Source of the DNA: Corbicula japonica | Taxonomy: Eukaryota; Mollusca; Bivalvia; Venerida; Cyrenidae | Length of the DNA stretch: 64,000 nt | NCBI GenBank assembly: GCA_038501625.1 | Contig: JAZAYU010000005.1 | Coordinates: forward strand, 4,402,001-4,466,000 | Direction: 5' to 3' | Part shown: in pieces, positions 1 to 41,186 of the stretch | Layout of the letters: every line of letters starts with the position of its first letter | Numbering within the stretch: the first letter of the stretch is position 1 | Program-made: the position numbers and the translations under genes | Notes under the pieces: model-generated | Told to the model about the DNA's origin: nothing | Seen by the model: the letters and a program-made list of their open reading frames with translations, nothing else | Databases searched by the model: none

Positions 1-319
1 ATTATTGTGGCAAGTCATTTAAAGCAAGGAGGGGGTCAAAACTCATTTTGTATTGAAATTATTTTGGCAACACATTAAGAGGAACAAAAATCATATTTTA
101 CTGAAATTATTGAAGCTAAACATTAAGAGCAAAAGGAATGAAAACCATTTTACTGAAATTAATGTGGCTAATAATTCGAAGCAAGGTAGATCAAAGCTGT
201 TATTGTACCGAATCGAGAGCTCGGGGGAAAACTACAGTGTGGCCGGACTGTGCTTTACTAGACGGCAGGACAAATGCAACAACTGATCTTGAACGATGGT
301 GGCAATACATCAAACTTAC
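1..319. repeat. Intron 1 of the partial left paralogue, with a degenerate tandem repeat
   Basis: Positions 1-190 hold about three degenerate copies of a unit of roughly 55-60 bp (core TACTGAAATTATTG followed by ACATTAAGAG). The open frames here are repeat-derived and have no protein character. Confidence 0.5.
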
Positions 320-394
320 TTGTATGATAGGCGCTGTATGTACCATGTCGCTTTGGATACTGCGGTTTGTGGTATGGCCTTGGAACTCACTCAT
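320..394 (-). CDS. First coding exon of a second (tandem) CNGB-like channel gene, partial
   Basis: This exon encodes 25 residues, MSEFQGHTTNRSIQSDM followed by VHTAPIIQ. It ends in phase 0 at a strong GTAAGT donor. It matches the first coding exon of the channel gene at 38632-38715 (28 residues, sharing MSEF, TNRSIQSDM and PIIQ), with a three-codon length difference. An intact ATG, open frame, intact donor and a good upstream acceptor (ATTATTTCAG before the 5' UTR) argue for a live gene rather than a pseudogene. The rest of the gene would lie to the left, outside the window, on the same strand. I infer a head-to-tail tandem paralogue; the alternative is a stray duplicated exon. Confidence 0.7.
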
Positions 395-3300
395 GGTATA
401 TGTCTTCTTATCTTTTGTCTAATAAGACTATTAATAGCCGTCGGTTTATCCTGAAATAATAATCATGTAATTTACAAGGAGCCATATTATGCGTGCGCCG
501 CCAAATGTAAAGCAGTACACATTACATTACAAAACAAGACGAGACGTCAAATTACAATTATTGCATTTTTCCATATTTAATGCACAGTTACATAAATCGA
601 AGTAATGAATTAAATTACATAATTGTTTTTCATTTACAATTAAAATGTAAATAAAACACTGTTCAAAATACAATTCGGAATATATAGATGAAAGTAATGG
701 TAAAAAGTATTAGTATATGTATTTATCATTTATATTTTTAGAATATCAACTGGTCGGGGATATTTATTTGTTAGTGTCAATCTAAATGATTATACCTCAC
801 TACCACTTAATTGGGCATATGCAAGATTGCAAAATGAACAGATTGCTGTTTGCCTCTTCAAAAAAAAAAACAATCCACAGTTTTTATGATGACAACAGCC
901 AAAAACAAACAAAATGCTGTTATGTAAGTAGATAATCGTGTGTAGAAAAAATCATTGCATATATTCAGTATCAGTATCAGTTTATTCCAGCATAAAACAT
1001 AATACAATGTTTACAGCCATAATACAATTAACAGAAGAATCATAAAAAACACATATACACATATGGTTAACAGAAAAGTAAATTACAATCTTCAAAATAC
1101 ATACGATAACTTCCATTTTTAGTAATGTAAAGCATACTTCCATTTTTAGTAATGTAAAGCATACTGAAAGCATTACATTTACATGAAATTAAAATGTGGT
1201 GTAATACATCTGATATCTTTTTAGGTCTGTATTGTAATTAATTGCAATTACACGTAATCTTAAAATGTAATGTAATGCATGCGATAACTTTTTAGTTCTG
1301 TAATGTAAAAAATCGCAATAACATGTTTACCATGAAACCAGCATTACATATCAAATTTAAAAAAAAGAAAATGCAAATTACTTTTACATTTGAATTAACC
1401 CATGCCTGATGTACGTTGAAATCACTAATACTGTTACAGTATTGCTTGGAAGTTACTATCTAATGGTTATCTAAAAGTTGTCTGGTGCAATATGGTTTTA
1501 TTTGACATTGCGTGTAATTTTATCAAGTTATAACCAGAATGTGTATTCCCATGTTCTGTCAAAGTCTGCTTTAATTGTGAAAGATGTTACAAAATGATAT
1601 TAAACTAATTTCACTCTACTTCCAGTAAATTATTTATCGTTGACTAAACAGTGTTTTAATGAACTGGTTTTATACAACAAACTGCAGTGAAGGTTCGCTT
1701 CTAACAAGCTACTGAATACTGTATCTTTATGATGGTTTAAGATACTGCGGGGCCTTGAATTGCAATGACTGACATCTTGTTAATTCAAATATGGATACTT
1801 ACTTTTCAAAATTAATAAAACGCATCAGTTATGCTGGAATTGCTCGTCTATCTTGTTCTTCCTATCTGTAAAACAAAAAAAAGTAAAAATAAAAATATTC
1901 CGATATAAACTAGCTTGACTAAAATATTTCTTTTATTTACTTTTAAATGACTTAATGAATATCCCCTGTCATACTTCCAACAAGATTAAATTTTACAAAA
2001 ATCTTTTTACTTGTGCGACGTTCGGATAGGAAAATCCGGCCCGCGAGATCTGACTGTTGTTGTTGCTGTTCAGCCACAACATGGCTTTTGTCGAATACCG
2101 GATACCTGGTATGCCATTCCGAACCCAACCGATTTTTTGTTACCATGTGCTTTTTATATGGTGGCTGATTTTTGCCATTTCGTGTCTTTGTGTCGGCGAG
2201 CGAAATGTCGAAATAAAAATAACACAAAACTGCTTTTTTGTGTGTTCGCCGTTCGACATTCGAGTCAAATACACGAAGACACGACAAAACGAGAGCGACA
2301 ACATGATGTTTTGATACCCGCCGACACGAAAATTTAATATAAATTGCAAAAGTTTCGTTACTTCGTCTATTCGCCTCAAAAACACACGGCATATAAACAT
2401 GCTTTCTACCTTTTATGTTTTCGTTAATTGGATATTTTGCCTTGCCGATACGATCGCACGAAATGGCAGAAATCAGCCATCATAATTTTGCTTGTTTTAT
2501 TTAATTTTGAAAACGATTTCAGAATACACTGTTATAGTGGCGGAATAATTAACGATGATTTTCTCTCTCACACACTTGTAATAGCTCAAAAAGGTCACAC
2601 AGCGCGAGACCCATAAGTTTAAATATCAACAAGTGTAAAATAATACATAAATAGTTTCCCAAGCAAAAAGTAAGAATATTGTGAAAGGAATATCGTTTTG
2701 AGATAAACTCCAACGGATGCATAGTGATATATACAGTAAATCTTCAAAACCTCGAATACTTCTAATTATTTTCTTGTAATTAAATTCTTATAATTACCAT
2801 CTAAACGCAACCGCCTACCTAGTAATCATCAATTAATTTTCTTTCATCAAAGATTTTTTCATTCGGAGGAATAAAAGCAGAATAGATGCGCTGGTGATTG
2901 GCAATTAACAAGCAATGTAATCCGTCACAACTTGTAAAAATTACGCGTCACCATTTACCAATTAATCCCTTCTGAAATGTGAGAAAAATATTGGCCGTTG
3001 TTTCCTCGAGATTTTCCCAAGGAAACAAAGAGGAAATATGCTTGAAAGGACCAACACTTGTCCTCGAGGTTTCAAAATTTGAGCGTTTCATTGTATTTTA
3101 CGTAGAAAATATAAAAATTTCGTATAACCGGCTTTACTGCTTCTAGGTTTCCCAAGTGTCCGAGGTTTCGCTGTTTCACTGTAGTTCTGCTTGTTGGTCA
3201 TTCCCTTAAAACATGACAATGTTTTTATGTTAATATTATTTTAAATGTTGTATTTCCAATTATAAATAAGCACAGAAGTAGATCAGGCCCTGCGATTATA

Positions 3301-4080
3301 AGGCATTTTCATTCTCAATTCAGTTTGTGCATGAACATGTAATGGCTGTGTTTCCTTTAATCTTATAACTAAAAATAAAACATTTTAAACTGAAAATAAA
3401 ATCTAAATTATCTTAAAACAACCTGTAGAACAAACCATTATTTCTTATTAAAGATGGCATTTAACGTTCTATACATTTTCAAAGTGAGCACAGAGTCGAG
3501 TGTAGCATAAAAAAGTTTTATAATCACTGCAACTGTACTGATTTCCATCTTGCCAGTTCATACGTGTATTCATTTGTCTTCTAAACTGATCTGTTTATTT
3601 CAGTTAGTGAACGGACATAATGTGGACGAACAGACGCCAATTCTAAATTAATCCGTGTGTCACAGAGTGCATAACAATAACATCTGTCTTGTAGTTCATA
3701 GTGATAGATGTCCGGTTTCGTAGTCTAAAGCGTCGATGTCAGTAAATTTAGCTGATTCGCTTGTTGGGAACCAATCTCCAACCCGTTATCTTTTTATTTA
3801 GCATCGTTTATTGCATCGTGTATGTTATTACATAATTGAACTGACAGTAAAAACAATCATACAGACGCGGCACTTCCCTTTGAAGTCATATATTGCCTCA
3901 ATATGTCTACAAGACAAAATGTCTAAAACGACAACATAAAATTTAATTCAAGAAAAAAAAACACGTACCTATTTTGCTGGTATTGTTCTTAGATCACCGA
4001 AACATCCTTTTTCTACACGTTGTCTTTAAATCTGCCATTTTTAAACGCGTCTCAGACACCGCATTTATTTTCCCCCATAC
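395..4080. other. Spacer upstream of the left paralogue
   Basis: No gene seen. From about 480 to 1350 the sequence is unusually rich in ATGTAA/TTACAT words on both strands (e.g. TAATGTAAAGCATAC twice near 1125-1165), resembling a decayed inverted-repeat element. Positions 2157-2485 hold a separate inverted-repeat element. From 2990 to 3185 the text is related to the short elements ending in GTTTCACTGTAG. The rest is A+T-rich sequence with no recognisable feature. Confidence 0.5.
2157..2485. repeat. MITE-like element with TGGCTGATTT..CCATTTCGTG termini
   Basis: The left end reads TGGTGGCTGATTTTTGCCAT and the right end carries its inverted form, GCAGAAATCAGCCATCAT. The body has many short GACACGAA/CGACA words on both strands. 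Related sequence occurs at 33771-33841 (AAATGGCAGAAATCAGCCACC) and 45045-45105, so this is a dispersed non-autonomous repeat. The open frames across 1952-2400 on both strands come from this repeat. Confidence 0.6.
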
Positions 4081-4099
4081 TAATTAATAGCTATATGTT

Positions 4100-4260
4100 T
4101 ATTGTGTATTACCTGTATAGTTGCCATAGAAACGTCACAATTCTATTCAAGCCTGGCAATCAATAATCTTCATAGATCTCTAAAGCCATCTGTTGTCGCA
4201 TCATTTTATTGGTTTTATTCTTTAATTCATTTCATTAGCATTTTAGCACGCAATTTATTG
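4100..4260 (-). promoter_or_regulatory. Candidate promoter/first exon of the left paralogue, with X-box-like motif
   Basis: Read on the plus strand, positions 4111-4133 are ACCTGTATAGTTGCCATAGA followed by AAC. Positions 4120-4133 fit the RFX/DAF-19 X-box pattern GTHNYYATRRNAAC. On the minus strand the same bases read ATGGCAACTATACAG then GTAATA, i.e. a potential codon set M-A-T-I-Q ending in a phase-0 donor. The block, and about 130 bp on its gene-distal side, is alignable with 42831-42990 upstream of the right-hand channel gene. It lies about 3.7 kb upstream of the left paralogue's ATG. Promoter or first-exon status is inference. Confidence 0.45.
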
Positions 4261-7185
4261 ATATAGCTTTTTATATGATTAGCGGTTTCAACGTGGGAAA
4301 GTACATTTGACAGATCATAAGGATGTCAGATAAATAATAAAACAGACATTTTATGGAAGGATTAGACAATTAAATTAAATATATTTGAAATTATCTTAAA
4401 CCTTCTATCGAATTATAACCACAAGAACAACAATAAATTACGCATTACATATAAAAAAGGATTGTTGGAAACGATTAAATGAAAAAAAAATGAAAATAAA
4501 TCATTTTATTGTTAACTTGGACATAACTATTTTTCACAAATGTTTATACGTTTAAAACGGTTATTAAGTATTAATAAAATTATCACTATTGAATTTCAAA
4601 TTTTCGGACCCTTCTTTTGTCCTTAATAAAGAAAAATACACAGTTGATAAAGGACAAATGTCCGAAAATTTTAAATTAAAAGGTGATAACTTTATTAAGT
4701 GTTATAAATGACTTCCCTTTTAGAAGATTTTACGTATTTAGGTTATTAAGAATTATAATAATGTTGTTGTGTTCCTTTCTGCCCATTCACAATGGATTTT
4801 GATCCTTACTGTATGGTATAAAACAATAATAAACAAAGGGTAAAATAAGCGGTAAAATTTAAGCCAAAATTTGATTTATGCATAATGTCCACAATTCAGC
4901 AAAGTTTAAAACAGTGTTGAATTTTAAAACTGGCTTTTTAAAGATGCTTTTTTTGCGTCAGTCAAACTATACAAAAACAAAAATTAACCGAGCATAACTG
5001 CATCCTTTAAAAAGACTTCGGCCCTTCGGCCAAACTTTACAGAAATGTTATGCAAACTGAAGTGTCGCGTTTTGCGAACGATAGACCGACTCTGTTTTGA
5101 CAAATTTAAAATAAGGTTCATCGACTATTTTAACAATCATAGATCTACCTCAAAGAAAATTGTCTCACATAGGGATTTTCAGTTGAAAATCCGGAAAAAT
5201 ATCGTTTCTCGACCATATCTTGCCAACTCTACTTAGGATTTTAAGTAAATTCTAAAATAATGTTCTCTTTAATCTGACGGTGTAAAATATGTCTTTAATA
5301 TATTATTTCTTGCGTTCACCGTGATATGAATATTGTTGGTTGTTTTTTTTTTCAACAGCAAAACTGTTTTATACCTTGATGAACGCAAAAAATTGTCGAT
5401 TCAATCCTTAAAGAGATTTTTTCATCTCCTAACACCAATTAAACACCAGTAACACTTTTGATCTGATAAGATCATTGAATATAATCCTTTGTGTTGAAAG
5501 GATTCAAATAAATGTCTGTTAACTGGTTTGTAAGATACAATTAAACCATGACTACAGAGTAGATTACAAACCTTATATATTTAAATAAAAAGTACAGAAT
5601 ATTAACACGATATTAAAGGAGATCGATAGAATTTTTTACGGCGTAAGCAGTCTAAACTGGATTTGATCATGTTTTAGACCGATGTAAATTTTTTTTTAAG
5701 TTTTTAAATTTAACATTGGGAAATTCAAATGACACATTTCTATTGGTAATTATTTCCACCAGAGAGGCGGGTTGCTGATAATGATAGTATACTTTTGAAG
5801 TGTCTGCTTCGCTGCGGTATATATCTTTATAGTGTATACCTTAAAATCACAACATCAATACCGTTTACCTTTTCATTTCGGTTGCTTGGATACTAATGTA
5901 AAACATTAAATGGCACTCTGACAGTCTGGTCACCTTGTCATTTGGTCAATGACTTTTCTACTATGCAGCGGCCAATACTGTGTATACAGTCAAATCTGTC
6001 TTTAGCAGCCACCCAAGGGAGTGACAAAAAGTGGCTGCTGAAGACAGGTGGCTGTTAAAGACAGTTAAAAATGGAAACAAAAAAAATGTCAGTTTAGGTC
6101 ATATTCAAACTGGCTGTTTAAGACAGGTGGTTGTTATATTCAGGTGGCTGCTAAGGCATGTTTCACTGTTTAATCGTGTTACACTATATATTTTTAATAA
6201 AATGGCCTTCCTTGTTTATAAGAATCTGACGGGGAAACTGGAGAGTGTGTGCATCCTAGAACAAAGTTTAAACCTCCAGTAGCAATATGCTTTCAGCTGA
6301 CAGTTCCAAGGCGTCACGCTACGGGTTCTTTTGCGATTTGTTACTTTATTATGTTGTCATTTGAAATTAATTACATTACAAACTCACGTTCTCTTCCCCT
6401 CTCTACTTCTGGGCTGTTAATTCAATACCCTTCAGTTTACTTGTTTATTGATCGTCATGCTACACATTAATGTGAAGGTCGTTTTCCCTTTAAAAACTTA
6501 ACCAAATAATATAATCAACGGATAAAGTAAACGCAGGGTAAACTTTGAAGAGAACTCTGGTTGTTCCTGTTTCACGCTTTGTCCGGGAGATATCGTCACA
6601 CAATCCCAGAATGCAACATACCGTACCATGTGCACTGTAAACCAGAGAACTCTTTGGAATATTTTCATTGTTTTAGATCAACGCATTCGCCCTTGGAAAT
6701 AATGTCACGCTGCATTTCCTCATACCTAAGATACTTAATAATTAACTGCCAAGTTCATTGCTTGTTTTAACTGTGTTTAATGTGTTCAGATTTTTTTTTC
6801 AATCGTTATTTTTCTATTTTCATTTAAACCTTTATTTTCAGTATCTGAAAGAATAGATGGCCGCGGTGGTAATATACTTCATGATGAGAACTTAAAGGTA
6901 CTTTAATATACTTTATAATAAACACCAATACGTCTTAACTCGTGGCTAGGTAACGTGAGCCAAACTGCATTTTCATTACCTACCACGAACAGCGGCTGCA
7001 ATATTTTCATGTAAGTCGTGTTGGAAGGCGTTGAAGCGGTCGTAAAACGTCTCAACGTACATATTCATCAGTGCTTTAATAGTTAGGACCTCGTTGGAGC
7101 TCGTTAAGCACTATACATATGTTTGTTTATCGTACTCACGCGAGACGACAGAAGGTCGAGCCTGATGTGGTTTACATATGCAAGG
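4261..7185. other. Spacer with fold-back repeats
   Basis: No gene seen. Positions 4560-4702 form an imperfect inverted repeat (TTTCAAATTTTCGGACC and its complement near 4660-4680). Positions 5980-6160 carry several copies of a GTGGCTGCT(A/G)AAGACAGG word. Around 6935-7110 there is a degraded copy of the 5' half of the SINE family seen at 11390 and 35205 (core GGTCGTAAAACGTCTC). The rest is A+T-rich and unremarkable. Confidence 0.45.
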
Positions 7186-7189
7186 CGAA

Positions 7190-8235
7190 ATTAAGATTAA
7201 GGTTCCGCAAACATTGCAAATGGCGAAAAGTGGCTAAATTTTCAAAATTGAATTTTGGGGGAAATACTTATTGCCACCTAGATTTTAGTAACGAAATGTA
7301 TTTAGCTAAGGATGTAGTTAATGTTTTCATGCTTAATTTAGTCTAATTCATGTTCTAATTAACAGGCACATACTAAAACAAAAGAAAAACCGTTTGCATG
7401 AGAACTCTGAAATCCATGGACAATATACCAAAGCAACTCATACCTGAAATAAGTATATGCTGGTCTACAATGTTTAGTGCCAATTTGTCAAAATAATGTT
7501 AGGGTTTTCAAGAAATTCAAGGAAAACTTACTTCCGGGTTTCTACTTTCACTTTCGGTTTGAAGTCAAAATGTACTTCTTAAAATTTCTGACCATTATTT
7601 TAACAGATGACCACAAAGTATTGTAAATAAGTGTTTACGTGATACCTATATCATTTTTCTAGACGTTTTAAACAGCCATTTCAGACTTCTTGTGCAAACG
7701 GTATTTCGTTTTTGTGTGTGTCTGTTCTATGTAAATAAAGCATTTTTTTCAAACAACTTGAGCATCCAAACTTTAATACAGCCATGTGACACTATATTTC
7801 TTCACTTTTATTGGTCTGCCAGTGGGAATTAATGTCGAGTTTTGAAAAGGTACATCAAAATGTTAGAATTCAAACCGAAAGTAGAAACCCGAAAGTAAGT
7901 TTTCTTGCATTTCTTGAAAACCCTAACATTATTTTGACAAATTTGCACTAAACATTGTAGACCAGCAAATACTTATTTCAGGTATGAGTTGCTTTGTTAT
8001 ATTGTCCATGAATTTCAGAGTTCTCATGCAAACGGTTTTTCTTTTGTTTTAGTATGTGCCTGGTAATTAGAACATGAATTAGACTAAATTGAGCATGCAA
8101 AAATTAACTACATCCTTAGCTAAATACATTTCGTTACTAAAATCTAGGTGGCAATAAGTATTTCCCCCAAATTTCAATTTTGAAAATTTAGCCACTTTTC
8201 GCCATTTGCAATCTTTGCGGAACCTTAATCCTTAT
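7190..8235. repeat. Long inverted repeat (fold-back element), arms about 370 bp
   Basis: The sequence from about 7190 to 7560 returns as its reverse complement from about 7868 to 8235. Examples are GCATGAGAACTCTGAAAT at 7396 against ATTTCAGAGTTCTCATGC near 8014, and CACCTAGATTTTAGTAACGA near 7276 against its complement near 8132-8151. The arms differ by scattered substitutions and small indels, and about 300 bp separates them. The open frame at 7119-7346 lies in the left arm and is not a gene. It could be a long-TIR non-autonomous transposon or an older inverted duplication. Confidence 0.85.
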
Positions 8236-8294
8236 GGAACATTTTTCCACATGTTCTTTTGGGAACAATGAAAAAGTACATTTAAAGTATAGCT

Positions 8295-8300
8295 TTTATT
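8295..8300 (-). promoter_or_regulatory. Candidate polyadenylation signal of the CNGB-like gene
   Basis: TTTATT on the plus strand reads AATAAA on the minus strand, about 300 bases downstream of the channel stop codon, with no earlier AATAAA noticed in between. Confidence 0.45.
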
Positions 8301-8349
8301 AAATTAACATTCATCACGTTTTTTCCGAATTTAACGTAGAGTATAACTG

Positions 8350-8590
8350 GGGCGCGACACGGGGAAAAGGTAGCTCAGGACGACTGGAGTCATTTTTTAA
8401 ATTAACGCCATAAAGTTTAGAAGGCCGATACTAATTTTGTATTTCGAACTTAATATGTCTCAAAATGTGTAAGGAAATCTCCCATGATTTATGAGAAAAT
8501 AATAGATAACTGTAAGTTCTTTCCAATTATAGTAATAACTAAAATGTCAAAACATTTGACTGACAACCTTTTCCCGTAGTGTGCCACACT
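8350..8590. repeat. MITE of the CACGGGAAAAGG family, in the CNGB 3' UTR
   Basis: The left terminus is GGCGCGACACGGGGAAAAGG and the right end is CCTTTTCCCGTAGTGTGCC, an imperfect terminal inverted repeat enclosing about 240 bp. It is the third and most diverged copy of the family at 17517-17767 and 22402-22651. It begins 13 bases past the channel stop codon on the coding strand and ends before the candidate AATAAA, so it would form most of the 3' UTR. Confidence 0.75.
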
Positions 8591-8602
8591 CAACAAGCTT
8601 AT

Positions 8603-38715
<30,113 letters not shown>

Positions 38716-39237
38716 GGCTTCGGTCTTGTGTAGAGATCCCCAGCTTTACAAATCGACGTTGTTCATGATTTGTTGACACAGTCGATCTCTTTCAATTTCT
38801 ACAGACCTATCCCTTGAATATAAGACAGAATTATATAAGTAATCATATTTTATCAAACTATTCTGACATGATTCATTATTGGCAAATTATCAGCCACCAT
38901 CCCCACATTTCAAGTGTTAATGTGCGGTTTTGGAGTGTTTGTTGCTATTCTTTGCCTTCACAATCCGTTGATTCCATGATCAAAATGGGGTCAAAGCTTT
39001 AGAGGAGGTTCCTTATCGCTGACATTTATAAATCAAAACTCTTTGGACAATTTATTGGTTTTTATTATTTTAATATGTGACTAAACAGAGAAAAGTGTTG
39101 TTACTAAATTGTAAATACACCTTAAAATCAGGAAATAATTGATTTCAGGTGTCATGCAGTGGTGATTTATCGGGGTTATTCGATCAACCTTTTTGGACGA
39201 TATCCCAATTAGGTAGCGTACTTACAGTTACATATGA

Positions 39238-39470
39238 TGCACATAACAAAGCATAACATAGCATACCACAGCATAACATGACATAACATAACATAACATA
39301 ACAAGAACATAACATAACAAAACAAAAACATAACATAACAAGAAAATAACATAACAAGAACGTAACATAACATGACATAACATAACAAGAACATAACATA
39401 ACAAGAAAATAACATAACAAGAACGTAACATTACAAGGACATAACATAACGTAACAAGAACATAAACAAC
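39238..39470. repeat. (CATAA)n microsatellite
   Basis: Irregular ACATAACATAACAAGAA units directly follow a SINE remnant, so the tail of that SINE may have seeded it. Cysteine- and leucine-rich minus-strand open frames here are artefacts. Confidence 0.9.
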
Positions 39471-40817
39471 ATACAAACCATTTATAGTCATCATAAAACA
39501 TTATAGTATTTTCAAACATTTAGCTGAGCAGATTCGGTATATTAAAATCCTGTACCTGTAACATTATTGTACGTAGAATATAGTTTGAGCTTGAAAAAGC
39601 TTATTCCGTTTTTTCCACAACAAATTTCAATGTAAGGTAAGTAACTGTTGGCTATAATACAAAACTGATTTCAGGGTTTATTTCCCTTGCATTATTAGAG
39701 TTCAGTTCAGCTAATTAGGTATTGAACTAAAGTCAATGAGCTGAAATTGCACTTTTAGCATCATCTGAGAATACTGAAAAACGATCAAGCCGCTGTTCGA
39801 TATTTGAAATTAAGCAATATATAAATAAATAAAAAAAACGCAAAAAACGCTAGTAGGCAAATCTACATTTGAAGTCATATTATGCACGACCGAAGAAACC
39901 ATTGTTAAGATTTACGACTACAGCAAAAGTTCGGTCCCCTAATCATGCGGGCAATCTTTTTAAACAAGTTACGATCCAGACAACTTCAGACGTCTTTTTT
40001 AACATGTCTTATTTTCTTCTCTGTAGAGGAAAGTTCCTGGTCTTTTTATCTCTTCTAAAATTTGTAGAGTTTTTATTTCAATACTGATGGTTGGTATGAC
40101 CTTTACATGTATACTAAATAGAATTGTCAGTGAAAAGGGTCATATCTTTGACAAAGTGTACTCAAGAGTTATGAATCTTGTCCTGGTGGTTGCAATTATG
40201 ATATCGGTCAACTTTCCTACATATCGTGTTCTACCTTGATAGTTACTAAGAAAAAGTGGTATAGAATAAACAAAAAAATCAGATTGAAAAGTGGCAAAAC
40301 TCTGAGAAAAAGCAGTCAAGAGTTATGAAACTTGTCCTGATGGTCATAGTATGGTATCAAACAACTATATTAAGTTTGGAAGCTATTCTTTGGGTAGTAA
40401 ATTGAGAAAAAAATGGACTTAGACAAAACATTTATTAACTAAATTACGACAAACGACGACGGACTCATTATTACGACAGACAACGACAAAGTCAAAATAA
40501 CGACATACAACGACGAACTCAGAAGTACGACAGAGGCGACGGACTCAATATTACGACGAAATCTGGATGTTTATGACATTAGCTCATCTAATTTGCTCAC
40601 TTGTCTATTACACGCGAGCTAATAATGATGTAAAAAAAGATACATCCTGCGTATCCTAGCAACAGCACATCTTAAGAGTGATTGAACAAACTTGCCCGGT
40701 TAATGACTTTTTTACAACGTCAATGATATTTAATTAGCGATTTTTTTCTCATTAGAGTTATCCCTTCAAGTACAAATATTACGTGACAAACTTCGGTTAG
40801 TTCTACATCGCGATCTA

Positions 40818-41186
40818 TATCTGGATAAGTAGAGATAAGATGACAAGGCAAGTTAAGATGATAAACCGGATATACATTCGTCGTAAAAAAATCAATGCAT
40901 TAAAATACTTTTGTGTGGTCATAATATACCCAGTTTACAAATTTTGGTATATTTTCTGATCATTTTTCGATTCTGTGAGACTAACAGAGAATTTTCCAAA
41001 AGTAAGGGTACCTGCAGACGCAGACAGAGCACAGCCTCTCTTATTCACATTAATTGCAAACTATGCGTATATATCAATAACAATAAGAAAAAAGCACATA
41101 AAAGTACGTACTTTTCCCTTCATACATGGCTTTTAGCCTGGAATTATCATCTTAAATTGCCTTATCTCTACTTATCCGGATACAGA
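40818..41186. repeat. Element with GGATAAGTAGAGATAAGATG termini
   Basis: The left end CTGGATAAGTAGAGATAAGA returns inverted at the right as CTTATCTCTACTTATCCGG. A further copy of the terminus at 41633-41690 is followed by GAAGGGGAAAGTACATAC, the complement of internal sequence at 41102-41125. This shows a second, partial copy in the opposite direction. Confidence 0.75.

Noticed and set aside
2011..2400. Open frames of 85-146 codons on both strands
   Set aside because: They fall in or across an inverted-repeat element with related copies elsewhere in the window.
7119..7346. 75-codon plus-strand frame
   Set aside because: It lies mostly in one arm of a large inverted repeat and has no family resemblance.
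39184..39519. Cys/Leu/Tyr-rich open frames resembling a membrane protein
   Set aside because: They come from the CATAA microsatellite read on the minus strand.
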